In this document: positions 6,975 through 15,908 of the stretch, piece after piece
Position numbering within the stretch: the first letter of the stretch is position 1
How the letters are laid out: each line of letters begins with the position of its first letter
Source: Clostridia bacterium
Lineage (GTDB): Bacteria > Bacillota > Clostridia > Oscillospirales > CAG-382
DNA length: 32,093 nt
Assembly (NCBI GenBank): GCA_017629895.1
Contig: JAGBWF010000051.1
Coordinates: forward strand, 1-32,093
Direction of reading: 5' to 3'
Translations under genes and position numbers: made by a program
Notes under the pieces: model-generated
Told to the model about the DNA's origin: nothing
Seen by the model: the letters and a program-made list of their open reading frames with translations, nothing else
The model's database searches: none

Positions 6975-8574
6975 ACGTCTGCTTTCGCTCGCGCTGGCAA
7001 CCGTATTCTGCATCGGCGCGGCGGTTTTCCCGATAAACGCATCCGCAAAAAAGGCGGAATATAACGAGCCCTACGTCCGTGTCGGTATGTACGTTGACGC
7101 TCCCACGCTCGATACGCGCAGATTTTATTCCGAAAATATTTCGGCAAACGGATTTGATATCGGCTACACGGCGGGCGATGAATTTATAAAGCTTTTCGAC
7201 ACCGATGAAAAGAATATAATTCTCGTTCCTCAGGTAAATATCAGCTTCGAAAACGGCAAGGCAATTGCCGATGAAAACGGAAACGTCGGCGCGTACAGCG
7301 CGGTTTTGGGAAGCTTTTCGAGCTATTCCTCGGCAAATAGCGCCGCAAAGTCGAAGAACGGCTTCGTTGCGGTAGTAAAGGGCGGCTACGAGGCGCGTGC
7401 CTATTCCTCCACCACCGCGGCGGGCGTTAAAAAATCGTCCGGCGGAAGAAGCGTTTCTTCACCCGCGGCAAACGGAATAGCAGTGCTCGATAAAAACGGC
7501 AAAATACTTTTCAGCTTCGAGGATTCCTCCCGCAAGCTTGCGCTCCGCGGCAAAAACGGCGGCGCCGTCAATCTTCCGATGAAGCACCGCTCGGGTAATA
7601 TAAACCATTACGATTACAGCGGTATTTTCGAATATACGGTAACCGATAATCTGCTTACGATGAGCAATATTCTCGGTCTTGAGCTTTATACAAAGTGCGT
7701 TATGTCCGTCGAGATCGGCACGAACTTTGCGGTTGAAACGAGAAAAGCGTTTGCCGTACTCGCACGTACCGTACCGCTTTACGCAAAGCATAAAAAGCTC
7801 GGCTTTGACGTCTGCACAAACTCCGCCTGCTGTCAGGTATACAGCGGACTTTACCGTATGAGCGAGGAAAACAACGCGATAGTGGATGCGACGCGCGGAC
7901 TTATCGCGACCTATAAAAACGCGCCGATAATGGTGCTCTATCACAACTCGAACGGCGGTGCAAGCTGTTCCTCGGTTGCGGCGTGGGGCGGCGAGGAGAT
8001 ACCCTATCTCACGACCGTATTCCAGCCCGAGCACGAGGACGGCGATAAGTGGACCAAGGTATATACAAAGCAGCAGTTTTTCGACCATATAACCTCGCGC
8101 AAGAGCTTTTCGGCTATCAAGGACGATGAAATTTCGGTGCAGATAGTCGAAACCGACCCCTACGGCTCGGATTATATAACCGTGCTTTCGGTCTCGGACG
8201 GAAGCGGTAACAGCGTTCGTATCGAAACGAGCGAGGACGTGCGCTCGGCTCTCGGCTTCACCAGCGCGAATTTTGAGCTTGAATATACCGCAAACCTCAC
8301 CGTTCTTACCGAAAACGGCAGGGTCGAAAAACGCGATATCACGGGCGTTCTCACGGCAGACGGCTATAAAAAATTCGAGGGCTTCGGCGATGGCGTGAAA
8401 ACCCCTATGGGCACGACCGTCTCTCCCGATAAGGTTACGGTGAACGGCTCGGGCGTCGGCCACGGCGTCGGATTTTCGGCAACGGGCAGCGAACAGCTCG
8501 CAAGAGACGGCTACAGCTATAAATATATCCTTGAATTCTTCTTTAACGGCATAACCCTTAAATATCCGCAATAA
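6961..8574 (+). CDS. Exported SpoIID-domain protein with SPOR-like region
   Basis: This is a 537-residue exported protein of the SpoIID/LytB family, whose characterised members are lytic transglycosylases acting on peptidoglycan glycan strands. ATG 6961 is chosen over GTG 6955 because AGAGG is properly spaced and a signal peptide (MKLLRRLLSLALATVFCIGA) follows. Residues ~105-150 resemble a SPOR domain (GAYSAVLGSFSSYSSANSAA), a fold that binds denuded glycan in other proteins. The SpoIID core runs from ~225 to 535: the motif SVEIGTNFAVETRKAFAVLART keeps the catalytic-type Glu251, and the C-terminal motif GSGVGHGVGFSATG (His501) leads to YKYILEFFFNG. It is nearly twice the length of sporulation SpoIID, so it is a paralogue and not the engulfment enzyme encoded at 26497. 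It is coupled to the preceding coiled-coil protein. Confidence 0.88.
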   Translation: MKLLRRLLSLALATVFCIGAAVFPINASAKKAEYNEPYVRVGMYVDAPTLDTRRFYSENISANGFDIGYTAGDEFIKLFDTDEKNIILVPQVNISFENGKAIADENGNVGAYSAVLGSFSSYSSANSAAKSKNGFVAVVKGGYEARAYSSTTAAGVKKSSGGRSVSSPAANGIAVLDKNGKILFSFEDSSRKLALRGKNGGAVNLPMKHRSGNINHYDYSGIFEYTVTDNLLTMSNILGLELYTKCVMSVEIGTNFAVETRKAFAVLARTVPLYAKHKKLGFDVCTNSACCQVYSGLYRMSEENNAIVDATRGLIATYKNAPIMVLYHNSNGGASCSSVAAWGGEEIPYLTTVFQPEHEDGDKWTKVYTKQQFFDHITSRKSFSAIKDDEISVQIVETDPYGSDYITVLSVSDGSGNSVRIETSEDVRSALGFTSANFELEYTANLTVLTENGRVEKRDITGVLTADGYKKFEGFGDGVKTPMGTTVSPDKVTVNGSGVGHGVGFSATGSEQLARDGYSYKYILEFFFNGITLKYPQ

Positions 8575-8583
8575 AAAAACAAG

Positions 8584-8623
8584 CCCCGACAGAAGCGATC
8601 GGCTCTGTCGGGGTGATTTTTTT
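8584..8623. terminator. Bidirectional terminator between convergent genes
   Basis: A perfect 10-bp GC-rich stem (CCCCGACAGA/TCTGTCGGGG, 8584-8593 and 8604-8613) is flanked by a T tract on the right and an A tract on the left. It can stop transcription in both directions. Confidence 0.88.
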
Positions 8624-9995
8624 ATTCTGTCGGAACGATGCTCATAGTATCGCGGACAACGTCGGATATTACAAAATATACCGTTTTGCCGTCGATTCGG
8701 AGGGGAATAGGCGCATAGCACGCTTCGGGAGCTTCGTTTTTGCTCTTGTAAATAGCGCAGTCGATATAATTATCTGAGGTCTGGGCGCGGAGTCTTGCCT
8801 GCCAAAGAGGAACTTTATCCTCGGACAGCGATGCGATAGGAACCGTTGCCGCTATCTCATACAGCGTTTCGTCGCTTCCTTCGTAGCTGTAAAGACTGCC
8901 GATGAGGATATCGGTGTTTGTTCTGCAGATAAAAAGGCTGTCAACAGGATTTTGCTCGCGGTCTACAAGCAGGAATGCGTCGTAGATCTCGACTCCGTCG
9001 TAATCGTTTTCGAGCAGAACGCGGACCTTTTCGTAATATGCGGCTGATTCGCGTTCGTGTTTTCTTTCGTCAAGCGCTTGCTGTACATAGCCTGCGGTGA
9101 TATAGCAGAACGCAAAAGCAGAAATACAGAGTACTATTCGCAAAATAACGGTTCTTGCGCGGCTCGGGCCATAGCTGACAAGCTCGGTCGGAGCCTGCGA
9201 AATATCAAACGTGTCGGTCGGGGAGTTAAAGGAATCGGGCTCGGACAGCTGCCTTGCGGCAAGCTTGCCGTAATTGAGCTGAGGAATCTCTTTTGCAAGA
9301 AGGGCGAAAAGCTCATTCGCCTCCTCTGTTTTGCCGAGAAGCTGCGCCAGGCGCGCCCTGCAAAAGATACGGTGGTACCTGTCGTGCTCTGTGCGTGTGG
9401 GTGCTTCAAGCCATTTTTCACAATCGTCGAATCGGCGTTCAAGGTACATACGGTAGAAGCTCATGCGCAAATGCCTCTTTTTCAGAGTGTCTTGCCTGCT
9501 TTGCTTTTCCTTGGATAAACGTTCGTCAAAAAGCGAGCAAACCTCGCGTAGCTTTTCGTCCTCGCCGAGATCGAAATAAACGTTTGCGAGATAGGTGAGA
9601 TAGTAATATCCGTAACGCTTTGACAAGGCGGGTATCTTCGATTTGCTTTCGCAGACAGCGACGACGGAGCTGTAATTGCCGATAGCATATTCCGCGTAGA
9701 GCTGATAGGTAGAAGCCTTGTTATCGAATTTGCGCGCGCGGACGAGCGCGAGAAAAGCCTCGGCATCGAGCTTTTGCGACACAAGCGAGAAAATAAATTT
9801 TCTCACAAAAATGCGAACGAAAATCAACACGAGATACAGCAATATTATCGGAGCCGTGATTATAAGGGGAATTATCCGAGTCAAAACAACGGCGTAATAG
9901 ACGATTGCAGCGATCAGGATAATAGCCGACGTCGAAAAGTAGTATTTAAGAAAGGCTTTTTGCCCTCTTTTGTATGCTTCGGGAGAAAGGTTCAT
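8622..9995 (-). CDS. Membrane protein with cytoplasmic TPR-like helices, function unknown
   Basis: I do not recognise this 457-residue protein. Two adjacent hydrophobic helices lie at ~20-67. Residues ~75-265 are alpha-helical with paired-helix, TPR-like spacing (for example YQLYAEYAIGNYSSVVAVCE and RRFDDCEKWLEAP). A third transmembrane segment lies at ~288-306, followed by a ~150-residue C-terminal domain. GGAGG lies 7 bases before the ATG. It is the last gene of the cysteine desulfurase-thiI-pncC operon, 28 bases after pncC, but nothing in its sequence points to sulfur metabolism. It may be a scaffold or sensor; this is a guess from architecture only. Confidence 0.8.
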   Translation of the reverse strand: MNLSPEAYKRGQKAFLKYYFSTSAIILIAAIVYYAVVLTRIIPLIITAPIILLYLVLIFVRIFVRKFIFSLVSQKLDAEAFLALVRARKFDNKASTYQLYAEYAIGNYSSVVAVCESKSKIPALSKRYGYYYLTYLANVYFDLGEDEKLREVCSLFDERLSKEKQSRQDTLKKRHLRMSFYRMYLERRFDDCEKWLEAPTRTEHDRYHRIFCRARLAQLLGKTEEANELFALLAKEIPQLNYGKLAARQLSEPDSFNSPTDTFDISQAPTELVSYGPSRARTVILRIVLCISAFAFCYITAGYVQQALDERKHERESAAYYEKVRVLLENDYDGVEIYDAFLLVDREQNPVDSLFICRTNTDILIGSLYSYEGSDETLYEIAATVPIASLSEDKVPLWQARLRAQTSDNYIDCAIYKSKNEAPEACYAPIPLRIDGKTVYFVISDVVRDTMSIVPTE

Positions 9996-10023
9996 CTGTT
10001 TACCTCCTTGATGTCGGAAGGAG

Positions 10024-10569
10024 TTACTTCTTTTTAATTATCTTTCCGATAGCTTTTGTGGTTTTTTTGACGGTTTTGGTTATAGCGTTGCCGTCCTTTT
10101 TCTTTTTTGTGCCGCCAAGCTCGTCGTAAGCCATATTGAGCGCCATTTTCGCCGCCATTTTGCGAACCTCACTGCGCTTTCCGGCGAAGACGAAGGTGGT
10201 GGAATAGCATTTTTCGTTTGTTGCAACGCCGATGCAGACGGTGCCGACGGGTTTAACCGAGCCGTCGTTCGAGGGGCCCGCAATGCCGGTAACCGAGACT
10301 GCGATATCCGCCTCCGCAAGCTTTAAAACACCTGCCGCCATTTCGCAGGCGGTCTGCTCGGAAACCGCGCCGAAGGCTTTAAGCGTATCGGGAGAAACGC
10401 CCAAAAGCTTTATTTTCGCCTCGTTCGAATAGGTGGTAACCGCCATATTGAACACCGCGCTCGCACCGGGGGTGTCGGTTATCGTTTTTGCGATAAGACC
10501 GCCCGTGCAGGATTCGGCGACGGCGATATGCTTGCCTTGCTTTTTTAATCGGTTGATAAGCGATTTCAT
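10024..10569 (-). CDS. pncC: Nicotinamide-nucleotide amidase (CinA C-terminal domain)
   Basis: This is a stand-alone CinA C-terminal domain. Family members deamidate nicotinamide mononucleotide to nicotinate mononucleotide, recycling NAD by-products. The hallmark AESCTGG (catalytic-type Ser20), the central VTTYSNEAK and the TGIAGP loop are all present. There is no N-terminal CinA domain, so the 181-residue length fits PncC plus an unusual Lys-rich tail of ~30 residues (KKKKDGNAITKTVKKTTKA...). Its start is 6 bases after the thiI stop, with only a weak GGGG site, so translation is probably coupled to thiI. The enzyme assignment rests on the family; the tail's role is unknown. Confidence 0.9.
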   Translation of the reverse strand: MKSLINRLKKQGKHIAVAESCTGGLIAKTITDTPGASAVFNMAVTTYSNEAKIKLLGVSPDTLKAFGAVSEQTACEMAAGVLKLAEADIAVSVTGIAGPSNDGSVKPVGTVCIGVATNEKCYSTTFVFAGKRSEVRKMAAKMALNMAYDELGGTKKKKDGNAITKTVKKTTKAIGKIIKKK

Positions 10570-10575
10570 ATAACT

Positions 10576-11745
10576 TTACCCCAATTTAACAAAATGGTCG
10601 GTTGCGAGAGCGCGTTCGACGAGACCTTCGACGTCGAGCTTTGCCTCTTCCTCTAAAATTTCCGCCATATCGGGACGGGTGTCGGGGTGCTTCGGCGTGA
10701 AAACGGTACAGCAGTCCTCATAGGGAAGTATCGAGGTATCGAAGGTGCCGATTTCTCTTGCGCGGACAACGATCTCCTCTTTATCCAAGCCGACGCAGGG
10801 ACGGAGCACGGGCACCGTTGCGACCGCATCGGTAACTGCAAGTGCCTGCATCGTCTGGCTTGCGACCTGTCCCAGACTTTCGCCGGTTATAAGACAGCCC
10901 GCGCCGTATCTTTCGGCGAGCCTCGATGCACAACGCACCATAAAGCGACGGAGAAGCAGGGTGAACAGCTTTTCCTTGCAGGTTGCAACGAGCGTTTCCT
11001 GTACCTCGGTGAGTGAAACCGAGTGGAGATATATCTCACCGCAGTATTCGGTAAGGATTTCGGCGAGCGTGCGTACCTTTTCCGCCGCCAATTCGCCGGT
11101 ATAGGGGGGCGTTTCGAAATAAACCGCGTCGATAGCCGCGCCGCGCCTTGCGATCATGTGGCCTGCAACGGGGCTGTCGATCCCGCCCGAGAGCATAAGC
11201 ATAGCTCTGCCCGAGGAGCCGACGGGAACACCGCCTGCGCCCTTTTCGCCGTTGCCGTGGATAAACGCCTGCCTGTCGCGGATTTCGATGGTTATCACGC
11301 GCTCGGGATTTATAACGTCAACCTTCATATCGGGGCGGTTTTCGAGCACGATTCCGCCGCATATCGCGCAGATTTCGGGGGATTTGAGAGGGAACTTCTT
11401 ATCGCTTCGCTTCGCGTCGCACTTAAAGGTTTTTGCGTTGCCCAAAAGCTCGTCGATATTTTCGGCAAGCACGCGCTTGATATCCTCCATATCCTTTTCG
11501 CAGGCGAGTCCGCGGCAGACGGTTGCGATACCGAAAACCTTTTTGACACGCTCGTACGCGCCGTCGATATCGGCGTCGTCGGAGGGGGTTATGCAAAGCG
11601 TGGACTGGGCGTAATCGAAATAAAATTCGCCCTCGACGCTTTTGAGAGCGCGCCTTACACGGCTTTCAAGCTTGGTGTTGAAAAAGCTTCTGTTGAGCCC
11701 CTTGAGCACGATTTCTCCGTATTTTAAAAGTATGACTTCTTTCAT
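10576..11745 (-). CDS. thiI: tRNA 4-thiouridine sulfurtransferase ThiI
   Basis: ThiI adenylates uridine 8 of tRNA and inserts sulfur, and can also serve thiamine thiazole synthesis. The 389-residue protein has an N-terminal ferredoxin-like/THUMP region (~1-165) and a PP-loop ATPase with SGGIDSP near residue 186. A conserved Cys lies in the C-terminal segment DCCTVFTPKHP. It lacks the C-terminal rhodanese domain of the E. coli enzyme, as in other Firmicutes, where a dedicated NifS-like desulfurase feeds it directly. That desulfurase is the gene immediately upstream, 36 bases away, so the pair forms a tRNA thiolation unit. This assignment is firm. Confidence 0.96.
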   Translation of the reverse strand: MKEVILLKYGEIVLKGLNRSFFNTKLESRVRRALKSVEGEFYFDYAQSTLCITPSDDADIDGAYERVKKVFGIATVCRGLACEKDMEDIKRVLAENIDELLGNAKTFKCDAKRSDKKFPLKSPEICAICGGIVLENRPDMKVDVINPERVITIEIRDRQAFIHGNGEKGAGGVPVGSSGRAMLMLSGGIDSPVAGHMIARRGAAIDAVYFETPPYTGELAAEKVRTLAEILTEYCGEIYLHSVSLTEVQETLVATCKEKLFTLLLRRFMVRCASRLAERYGAGCLITGESLGQVASQTMQALAVTDAVATVPVLRPCVGLDKEEIVVRAREIGTFDTSILPYEDCCTVFTPKHPDTRPDMAEILEEEAKLDVEGLVERALATDHFVKLG

Positions 11746-11781
11746 ATTGTGGGCTTGCGGAGCTTCCGCATATCCTTTCGT

Positions 11782-12906
11782 TTATCTTGTGAGCCTTTTT
11801 ATGATCTGAACGAGCCTTTCGGCGAGAATTTCTATTTCCTGCTCGGTGTTGTGCCAGCCGAAGCTGATTCTGAGCGTACCGTCGATCTCTTCCTTCGTAA
11901 GCCCGTAAGCAGTCAAAGCACCGCTCGGACCCTTTCTTGCCGAGCAGGCACTGCCTGCCGACACGCATACGCCCTGAAGATCGAGCGCGTTGAGCATAAC
12001 CTCGCTCCGAGCGCCCTTTACCGAGAGCGAAAGGACCGTGCTTATATGCTTTTCGGGAAGGTTGAGCTTTATAATATCGCCGTATTGCGAAAAAACCGAA
12101 ATCGCCTTGGCATGAAGCGCCGAGATATGCTCGGAATACTTCGGAAATTCGGCACAAGCTGCGGCAAATGCGGCGATGCCCGCGGTATTTTCGGTGCCCG
12201 AGCGCAGATTACGCTCCTGACCGCCGCCGTGGATAAATGCGGGAAGCTTTATTCCGCTTTTGCAATAGAGCGCGCCGACACCCTTTATTCCGCCTATCTT
12301 ATGTGCCGAAATGCTCGCAAGGTCGCAATTTTTCGCGATGATCCGCTTGTCTGTTTTAAGATATCCCTGCACCGCATCGCAGTGGAAAAGCGCACCGCTT
12401 TGGCTTTTGTCGATAAGCCTTCTCACAGCGGCAATATCGTATTCGGCACCCGTTTCGTTGTTCGCAAGCATTATGCTCACAAAGGCGGCACCGTCTTTGA
12501 GCGCGTTTTCGAGAACCGCTTGGTCGAGACTGCCGTTTTTGGTGGGGATATATACAACCTCCCAGCCCTCAGATTCGAGCGCTTTTATCGGGTTTGAAAC
12601 CGAGGGGTGCTCGCTGTCGGTGGTGATGATTCGCTTCGAGCGCCTCGCACGGAGCTTCGCGAGCCCGAATATCGCCTGATTGTTGCTTTCGCTTCCGCCT
12701 CCGGTGAAAATAATTTCCTCGGGCTTGCAGAAAAGCGATGCCGCAACCGTTTTGCGAGCCTCGTCGATAAGCCTTTTCGCCCTTATTCCCGCTGTGTGAA
12801 GCGAGCTCGGATTTCCGTATTCGTTTATTGCGTTTATCGCGGCGTTTTTTGCCGTTTCGAGCGGCAGAGTCGTCGCCGCGGAGTCGAAATAAATAATATC
12901 GTTCAT
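11782..12906 (-). CDS. Cysteine desulfurase (NifS/IscS-like), ThiI partner
   Basis: This 374-residue PLP enzyme removes sulfur from cysteine and passes it as a persulfide. It has the class V aminotransferase fold signature DSAATT at the start, the PLP lysine in SAHKIGG (Lys203), GGGQERNLRSGTEN, and the active-site Cys (about residue 321) in SAGSACSARKGPSG. AGGAG lies 8 bases before the ATG, and a good promoter precedes it (12929-12956). It is the first gene of the operon with thiI, pncC and a membrane protein. The pairing with thiI matches the Bacillus NifZ-ThiI arrangement for 4-thiouridine. No iscU or suf genes are adjacent, so a role in general Fe-S assembly is less likely. Confidence 0.95.
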   Translation of the reverse strand: MNDIIYFDSAATTLPLETAKNAAINAINEYGNPSSLHTAGIRAKRLIDEARKTVAASLFCKPEEIIFTGGGSESNNQAIFGLAKLRARRSKRIITTDSEHPSVSNPIKALESEGWEVVYIPTKNGSLDQAVLENALKDGAAFVSIMLANNETGAEYDIAAVRRLIDKSQSGALFHCDAVQGYLKTDKRIIAKNCDLASISAHKIGGIKGVGALYCKSGIKLPAFIHGGGQERNLRSGTENTAGIAAFAAACAEFPKYSEHISALHAKAISVFSQYGDIIKLNLPEKHISTVLSLSVKGARSEVMLNALDLQGVCVSAGSACSARKGPSGALTAYGLTKEEIDGTLRISFGWHNTEQEIEILAERLVQIIKRLTR

Positions 12907-12928
12907 AGAAATACTCCTATTCGATTTT

Positions 12929-12956
12929 ATTATAACACAAAGAAAAAACTTGTCAA
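12929..12956 (-). promoter_or_regulatory. Sigma-A-type promoter of the desulfurase-thiI operon
   Basis: On the minus strand TTGACA (12951-12956) and TATAAT (12929-12934) are separated by 16 bp, about 22 bases before the desulfurase ATG. Confidence 0.75.
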
Positions 12957-13034
12957 CAATAATAAAATCTATTTAGGGGCAAAAATTTTCGGGTATTTAT
13001 ATATAAAATATAATAAAAATTATATATAAGGGGG

Positions 13035-13063
13035 TTTACAATCGGGATAAAAAGATGTATAAT
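13035..13063 (+). promoter_or_regulatory. Sigma-A-type promoter of rny
   Basis: TTTACA (13035-13040) and an extended -10, TG followed by TATAAT (13058-13063), have a 17-bp spacer. The resulting leader before rny is about 180 bases. The rest of the 344-bp gap between the two divergent genes (12907-13250) is AT-rich with no open frame worth calling. Confidence 0.75.
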
Positions 13064-13106
13064 TACCGTGAATACCGATGTCAAGGCTTTGTCAGTCAAA
13101 GAAAAA

Positions 13107-13132
13107 GCGGTTTTTATAGCTTGATAAACCGC
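13107..13132 (+). promoter_or_regulatory. Hairpin in the rny leader
   Basis: A 7-bp perfect stem (GCGGTTT/AAACCGC) with a 12-base loop lies inside the rny leader. It has no T tract, so it is not a terminator. It may affect stability of the rny mRNA; RNase Y genes elsewhere have long leaders. The role is unproven. Confidence 0.35.
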
Positions 13133-13250
13133 AATAAAATGCTTTGCACGGCGAAATAACGATATATTTGTATGAAAAACCGAATATAAAACTTATCAGT
13201 CGGACAAAAATCCTTGCCTTCGGGATAAAATAAATTTAAGGAGGCAAAAA

Positions 13251-14792
13251 ATGGACCTTTACTTAGCAATCGGCTTAATCGCCGCTGCCGCCGTCGTTGG
13301 TGTCCTTATCGGAGTTCTGGTTCGCAAGGCTGTTGCCGAAAAGAAGATCGGCGGAGCAGAAGCACAGGCGAAAAGAATTATCGAGGACGCAACCAAAGCT
13401 GCCGAAACGGCAAAAAAGGAAAAGCTTGTAGAAGCTAAAGAAGAAGCGCTCAAGATCAAGAACGATACCGAGCGCGAACTGAAAGAGAGAAGAAACGACC
13501 TTCAGCGCATGGAAAGACGCGCAATGCAGAAGGAAGAAAATCTCGACAAGAAGTATGAATCCCTCGAAAAGAAAGAAGAAACGCTTAATGCGAAGATCCG
13601 CGAAAACGAGGAGCTGAAAACAAAAGCGGAAGAAATCGTGGCACAGCAGGAGGAGATGCTCCAGAAGATCTCGGGAATGACCTCCGAGGACGCGCGTGCC
13701 GCACTTATGGAGCGTGTCGAAAGCGAAGCAAGACACGAAATGGCAATGAAGCTGCTCGAGGTAGAGCAGGAATACAAGGATAAGGCAGAGGACGAGGCAA
13801 AGAACATTATCGCTCTCGCTATCCAGCGCTGCGCGGCGGACAGTGTTTCCGAAGCAACCGTATCGGTAGTAGACCTTCCCAACGATGAAATGAAGGGCAG
13901 AATTATCGGACGCGAGGGCAGAAACATCCGCGCAATCGAAACGCTTACCGGCGTTGACCTTATTATCGACGATACCCCCGAGGCGATCGCTATCTCCACC
14001 TTTGATCCCGTTCGCCGCGAGGTTGCAAGAATGACTCTCGAAAAGCTCATCTCCGACGGCCGTATCCACCCCTCGAGAATCGAGGAAACCGTCGAAAAGA
14101 GCCGCAAGGAAGTCGAAGCCGTTATTAAGAAGGAGGGCGAACAGGCCACCTACGAAACCGGCGTTCACGGCATAAATCCCGAGCTTGTCAAGCTTCTTGG
14201 TAGGCTCAAATACCGTACCAGCTACGGTCAGAACGTATTGAAGCACTCTATCGAGGTTGCTCACATTGCAGGAATGATCGCTTCCGAATTGGGCGTTGAC
14301 GTCGCTCAGGCGAAGCGCGCAGGTCTGCTTCACGATATCGGTAAGGCGATGACACACGAAATCGACGGCTCGCACGTTCAGATCGGTGTAGACCTTGCCC
14401 GCAAGTATAAAGAAAGCCGCGAAATAGTTCACGCTATCGAGGCACACCACGGCGACGTTGAGCCCCATACCCTTGTTGCTATGATCGTTCAGGCGGCAGA
14501 TGCGGTTTCGGCGGCTCGTCCCGGCGCAAGACGCGAAAATCTCGAAACCTATATCAAGCGTTTGCAGAAGCTCGAAGAGATTGCAACCTCCTTTACCGGT
14601 GTTGAAAAATCCTTCGCTATTCAGGCGGGCAGAGAAGTACGCATTATGGTCAAGCCCGACGAGGTGAACGACGACGAAATGGTATTTATCGCAAGGGATA
14701 TCGCCCGCAAGATCGAAGAAGAGCTTGAATATCCCGGACAGATCAAGATAAACGTGATCAGAGAAATGCGCCAAGTAGACTACGCGAAGTAA
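13251..14792 (+). CDS. rny: Ribonuclease Y
   Basis: RNase Y is the membrane-anchored endoribonuclease that starts mRNA decay in most Firmicutes. The 513-residue protein is the normal length. It has one N-terminal membrane helix (~3-25), a long Lys/Glu-rich coiled coil (~30-190), a KH domain with [15 protein letters not shown] (~215), and an HD domain with LLHDIGKA (His-Asp near 361) and EAHHGD. The start has an ideal AAGGAGG site. Its neighbour ymdB follows in the same direction after a repeat-containing gap, the conserved ymdA-ymdB order. This assignment is firm. Confidence 0.98.
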   Translation: MDLYLAIGLIAAAAVVGVLIGVLVRKAVAEKKIGGAEAQAKRIIEDATKAAETAKKEKLVEAKEEALKIKNDTERELKERRNDLQRMERRAMQKEENLDKKYESLEKKEETLNAKIRENEELKTKAEEIVAQQEEMLQKISGMTSEDARAALMERVESEARHEMAMKLLEVEQEYKDKAEDEAKNIIALAIQRCAADSVSEATVSVVDLPNDEMKGRIIGREGRNIRAIETLTGVDLIIDDTPEAIAISTFDPVRREVARMTLEKLISDGRIHPSRIEETVEKSRKEVEAVIKKEGEQATYETGVHGINPELVKLLGRLKYRTSYGQNVLKHSIEVAHIAGMIASELGVDVAQAKRAGLLHDIGKAMTHEIDGSHVQIGVDLARKYKESREIVHAIEAHHGDVEPHTLVAMIVQAADAVSAARPGARRENLETYIKRLQKLEEIATSFTGVEKSFAIQAGREVRIMVKPDEVNDDEMVFIARDIARKIEEELEYPGQIKINVIREMRQVDYAK

Positions 14793-14884
14793 GTTTTAAG
14801 ACGTTGTAGCGGTGCATCTCGCACCAAACTCACCGCTCGCAGTAGGTTTCTACAGCTTCGGGTTCGTTTGGCACGACCTGCGCT

Positions 14885-14964
14885 CGCTCCAATCATCTTA
14901 AAACGGTAGAAGCGCGTTTGTCCAATCTGCATCCGCTCCAACCGTCTTAAAACGGTCGAAAGCG
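14885..14964. repeat. Degenerate ~30-bp direct repeat in the rny-ymdB gap
   Basis: Two copies (14885-14914 and 14934-14964) share CGCTCCAA..., TCTTAAAACGGT and GAA(A)GCG, spaced 49 bp apart. A weaker third copy with CTTAAAACGGG lies near 15031-15067. Upstream, around 14820-14880, is an imperfect inverted repeat (CTCGCACCAAAC against GTTTGGCACGA). The 321-bp gap (14793-15113) has no credible gene; the elements look like a decayed or REP-like intergenic repeat family. Confidence 0.5.
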
Positions 14965-14977
14965 TTGCGGACACAAG

Positions 14978-15004
14978 AATCCACGCGCATGTCGCGGATT
15001 TTTA
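14978..15004 (+). terminator. Candidate terminator after rny
   Basis: AATCC and GCG pair with CGC and GGATT across a 5-base loop, with a 2-base bulge, followed by TTTTT. It is weaker than the other terminators in the window. Confidence 0.45.
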
Positions 15005-15113
15005 TGGGATTAAATTGTAAAAGCGGTTTGCGCTCGTTTTGAACCGCTTAAAACGGGCAAACAACGGTTTTGCTTCAAAACGTATAACAGAAAATTCTGC
15101 AGGGTTGGTGTTT

Positions 15114-15908
15114 ATGATAAGAGTCCTTGCGGTAGGAGACGTATTCGGCACGCCGGGTATGGATTTTGTCCGTAAAAACTTAAGAAAAATAATAAATGCC
15201 GAGCAGGCGGATCTTGTTATAGTAAACGCAGAAAACGCGCACGAGGGAAGCGGTCTCGATAAATACGACGCCGATCTTCTTTTCGACAGCGGCGCGGACG
15301 TGCTCACGGGCGGCAATCATTCCTTCCGCCGTTATGCGATATTCGATCTTCTGGAAAGAGAGCCGAGGGTTTTGCGCCCGCTCAACTTTCCGCCCGAATC
15401 CGCGGGTGAGGGATATTGCATCGTCCCTGTCAAAAACGGCTTGCGCGCGCTTGTTATTTCGGTTTGCGGTCAGGTCTTTATGGACCCGAACGATTCGCCC
15501 TTCCGTGCGGTCGAAAGATTGCTTTCACAGCTCGAGGGGAAATATGATTTCGCAATATGCGATTTTCACGGCGAAGCGACGAGCGAAAAGCTTGCGTTTA
15601 TGCACGTTTTCGACGGCAGACTGCAGATAGTTTTCGGAACGCATACTCACATACAAACGGCAGACGAGCGTCTGACAGACCGCGGAAGCGGATATATCAC
15701 AGATATCGGAATGTGCGGCGGCGAGGATTCGATTATCGGGGTAACCTATGAAACCGCAGTGCCGAGATACACGCAGAATATTCGGATGAAGGGCATTCCT
15801 TCGAAGGAAAACGTGTGTCTGCGCGGCGCGGTGTTCGAAATCGATGAATCCACGCATTACTGCACGAACGTAAAAAGAATCAAATACAGCGAAGGTAATT
15901 TAAAATGA
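15114..15908 (+). CDS. ymdB: YmdB-family metallophosphoesterase
   Basis: YmdB proteins are two-metal phosphodiesterases; the Bacillus enzyme hydrolyses 2',3'-cyclic nucleotides and affects biofilm and motility gene expression. The 264-residue product has the family length and metal-binding motifs in order: GDVFG (residue ~8), VNAENA (~39), GGNHSF (~67), DFHGEATSEK (~150) and FGTHTHIQTAD (~175). ATG 15114 is chosen because homology starts there. Its ribosome binding site (AGGG) is weak, and an in-frame upstream extension of 25 codons has no family similarity. It follows rny as in other Firmicutes, and its stop overlaps the yajC start by 4 bp. Confidence 0.94.
   Translation: MIRVLAVGDVFGTPGMDFVRKNLRKIINAEQADLVIVNAENAHEGSGLDKYDADLLFDSGADVLTGGNHSFRRYAIFDLLEREPRVLRPLNFPPESAGEGYCIVPVKNGLRALVISVCGQVFMDPNDSPFRAVERLLSQLEGKYDFAICDFHGEATSEKLAFMHVFDGRLQIVFGTHTHIQTADERLTDRGSGYITDIGMCGGEDSIIGVTYETAVPRYTQNIRMKGIPSKENVCLRGAVFEIDESTHYCTNVKRIKYSEGNLK

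Noticed and set aside
14780-14974. 64-codon minus-strand gene in the rny-ymdB gap
   Set aside because: It is made of the degenerate intergenic repeats (its repeated peptide pieces follow the repeat), without a ribosome binding site.
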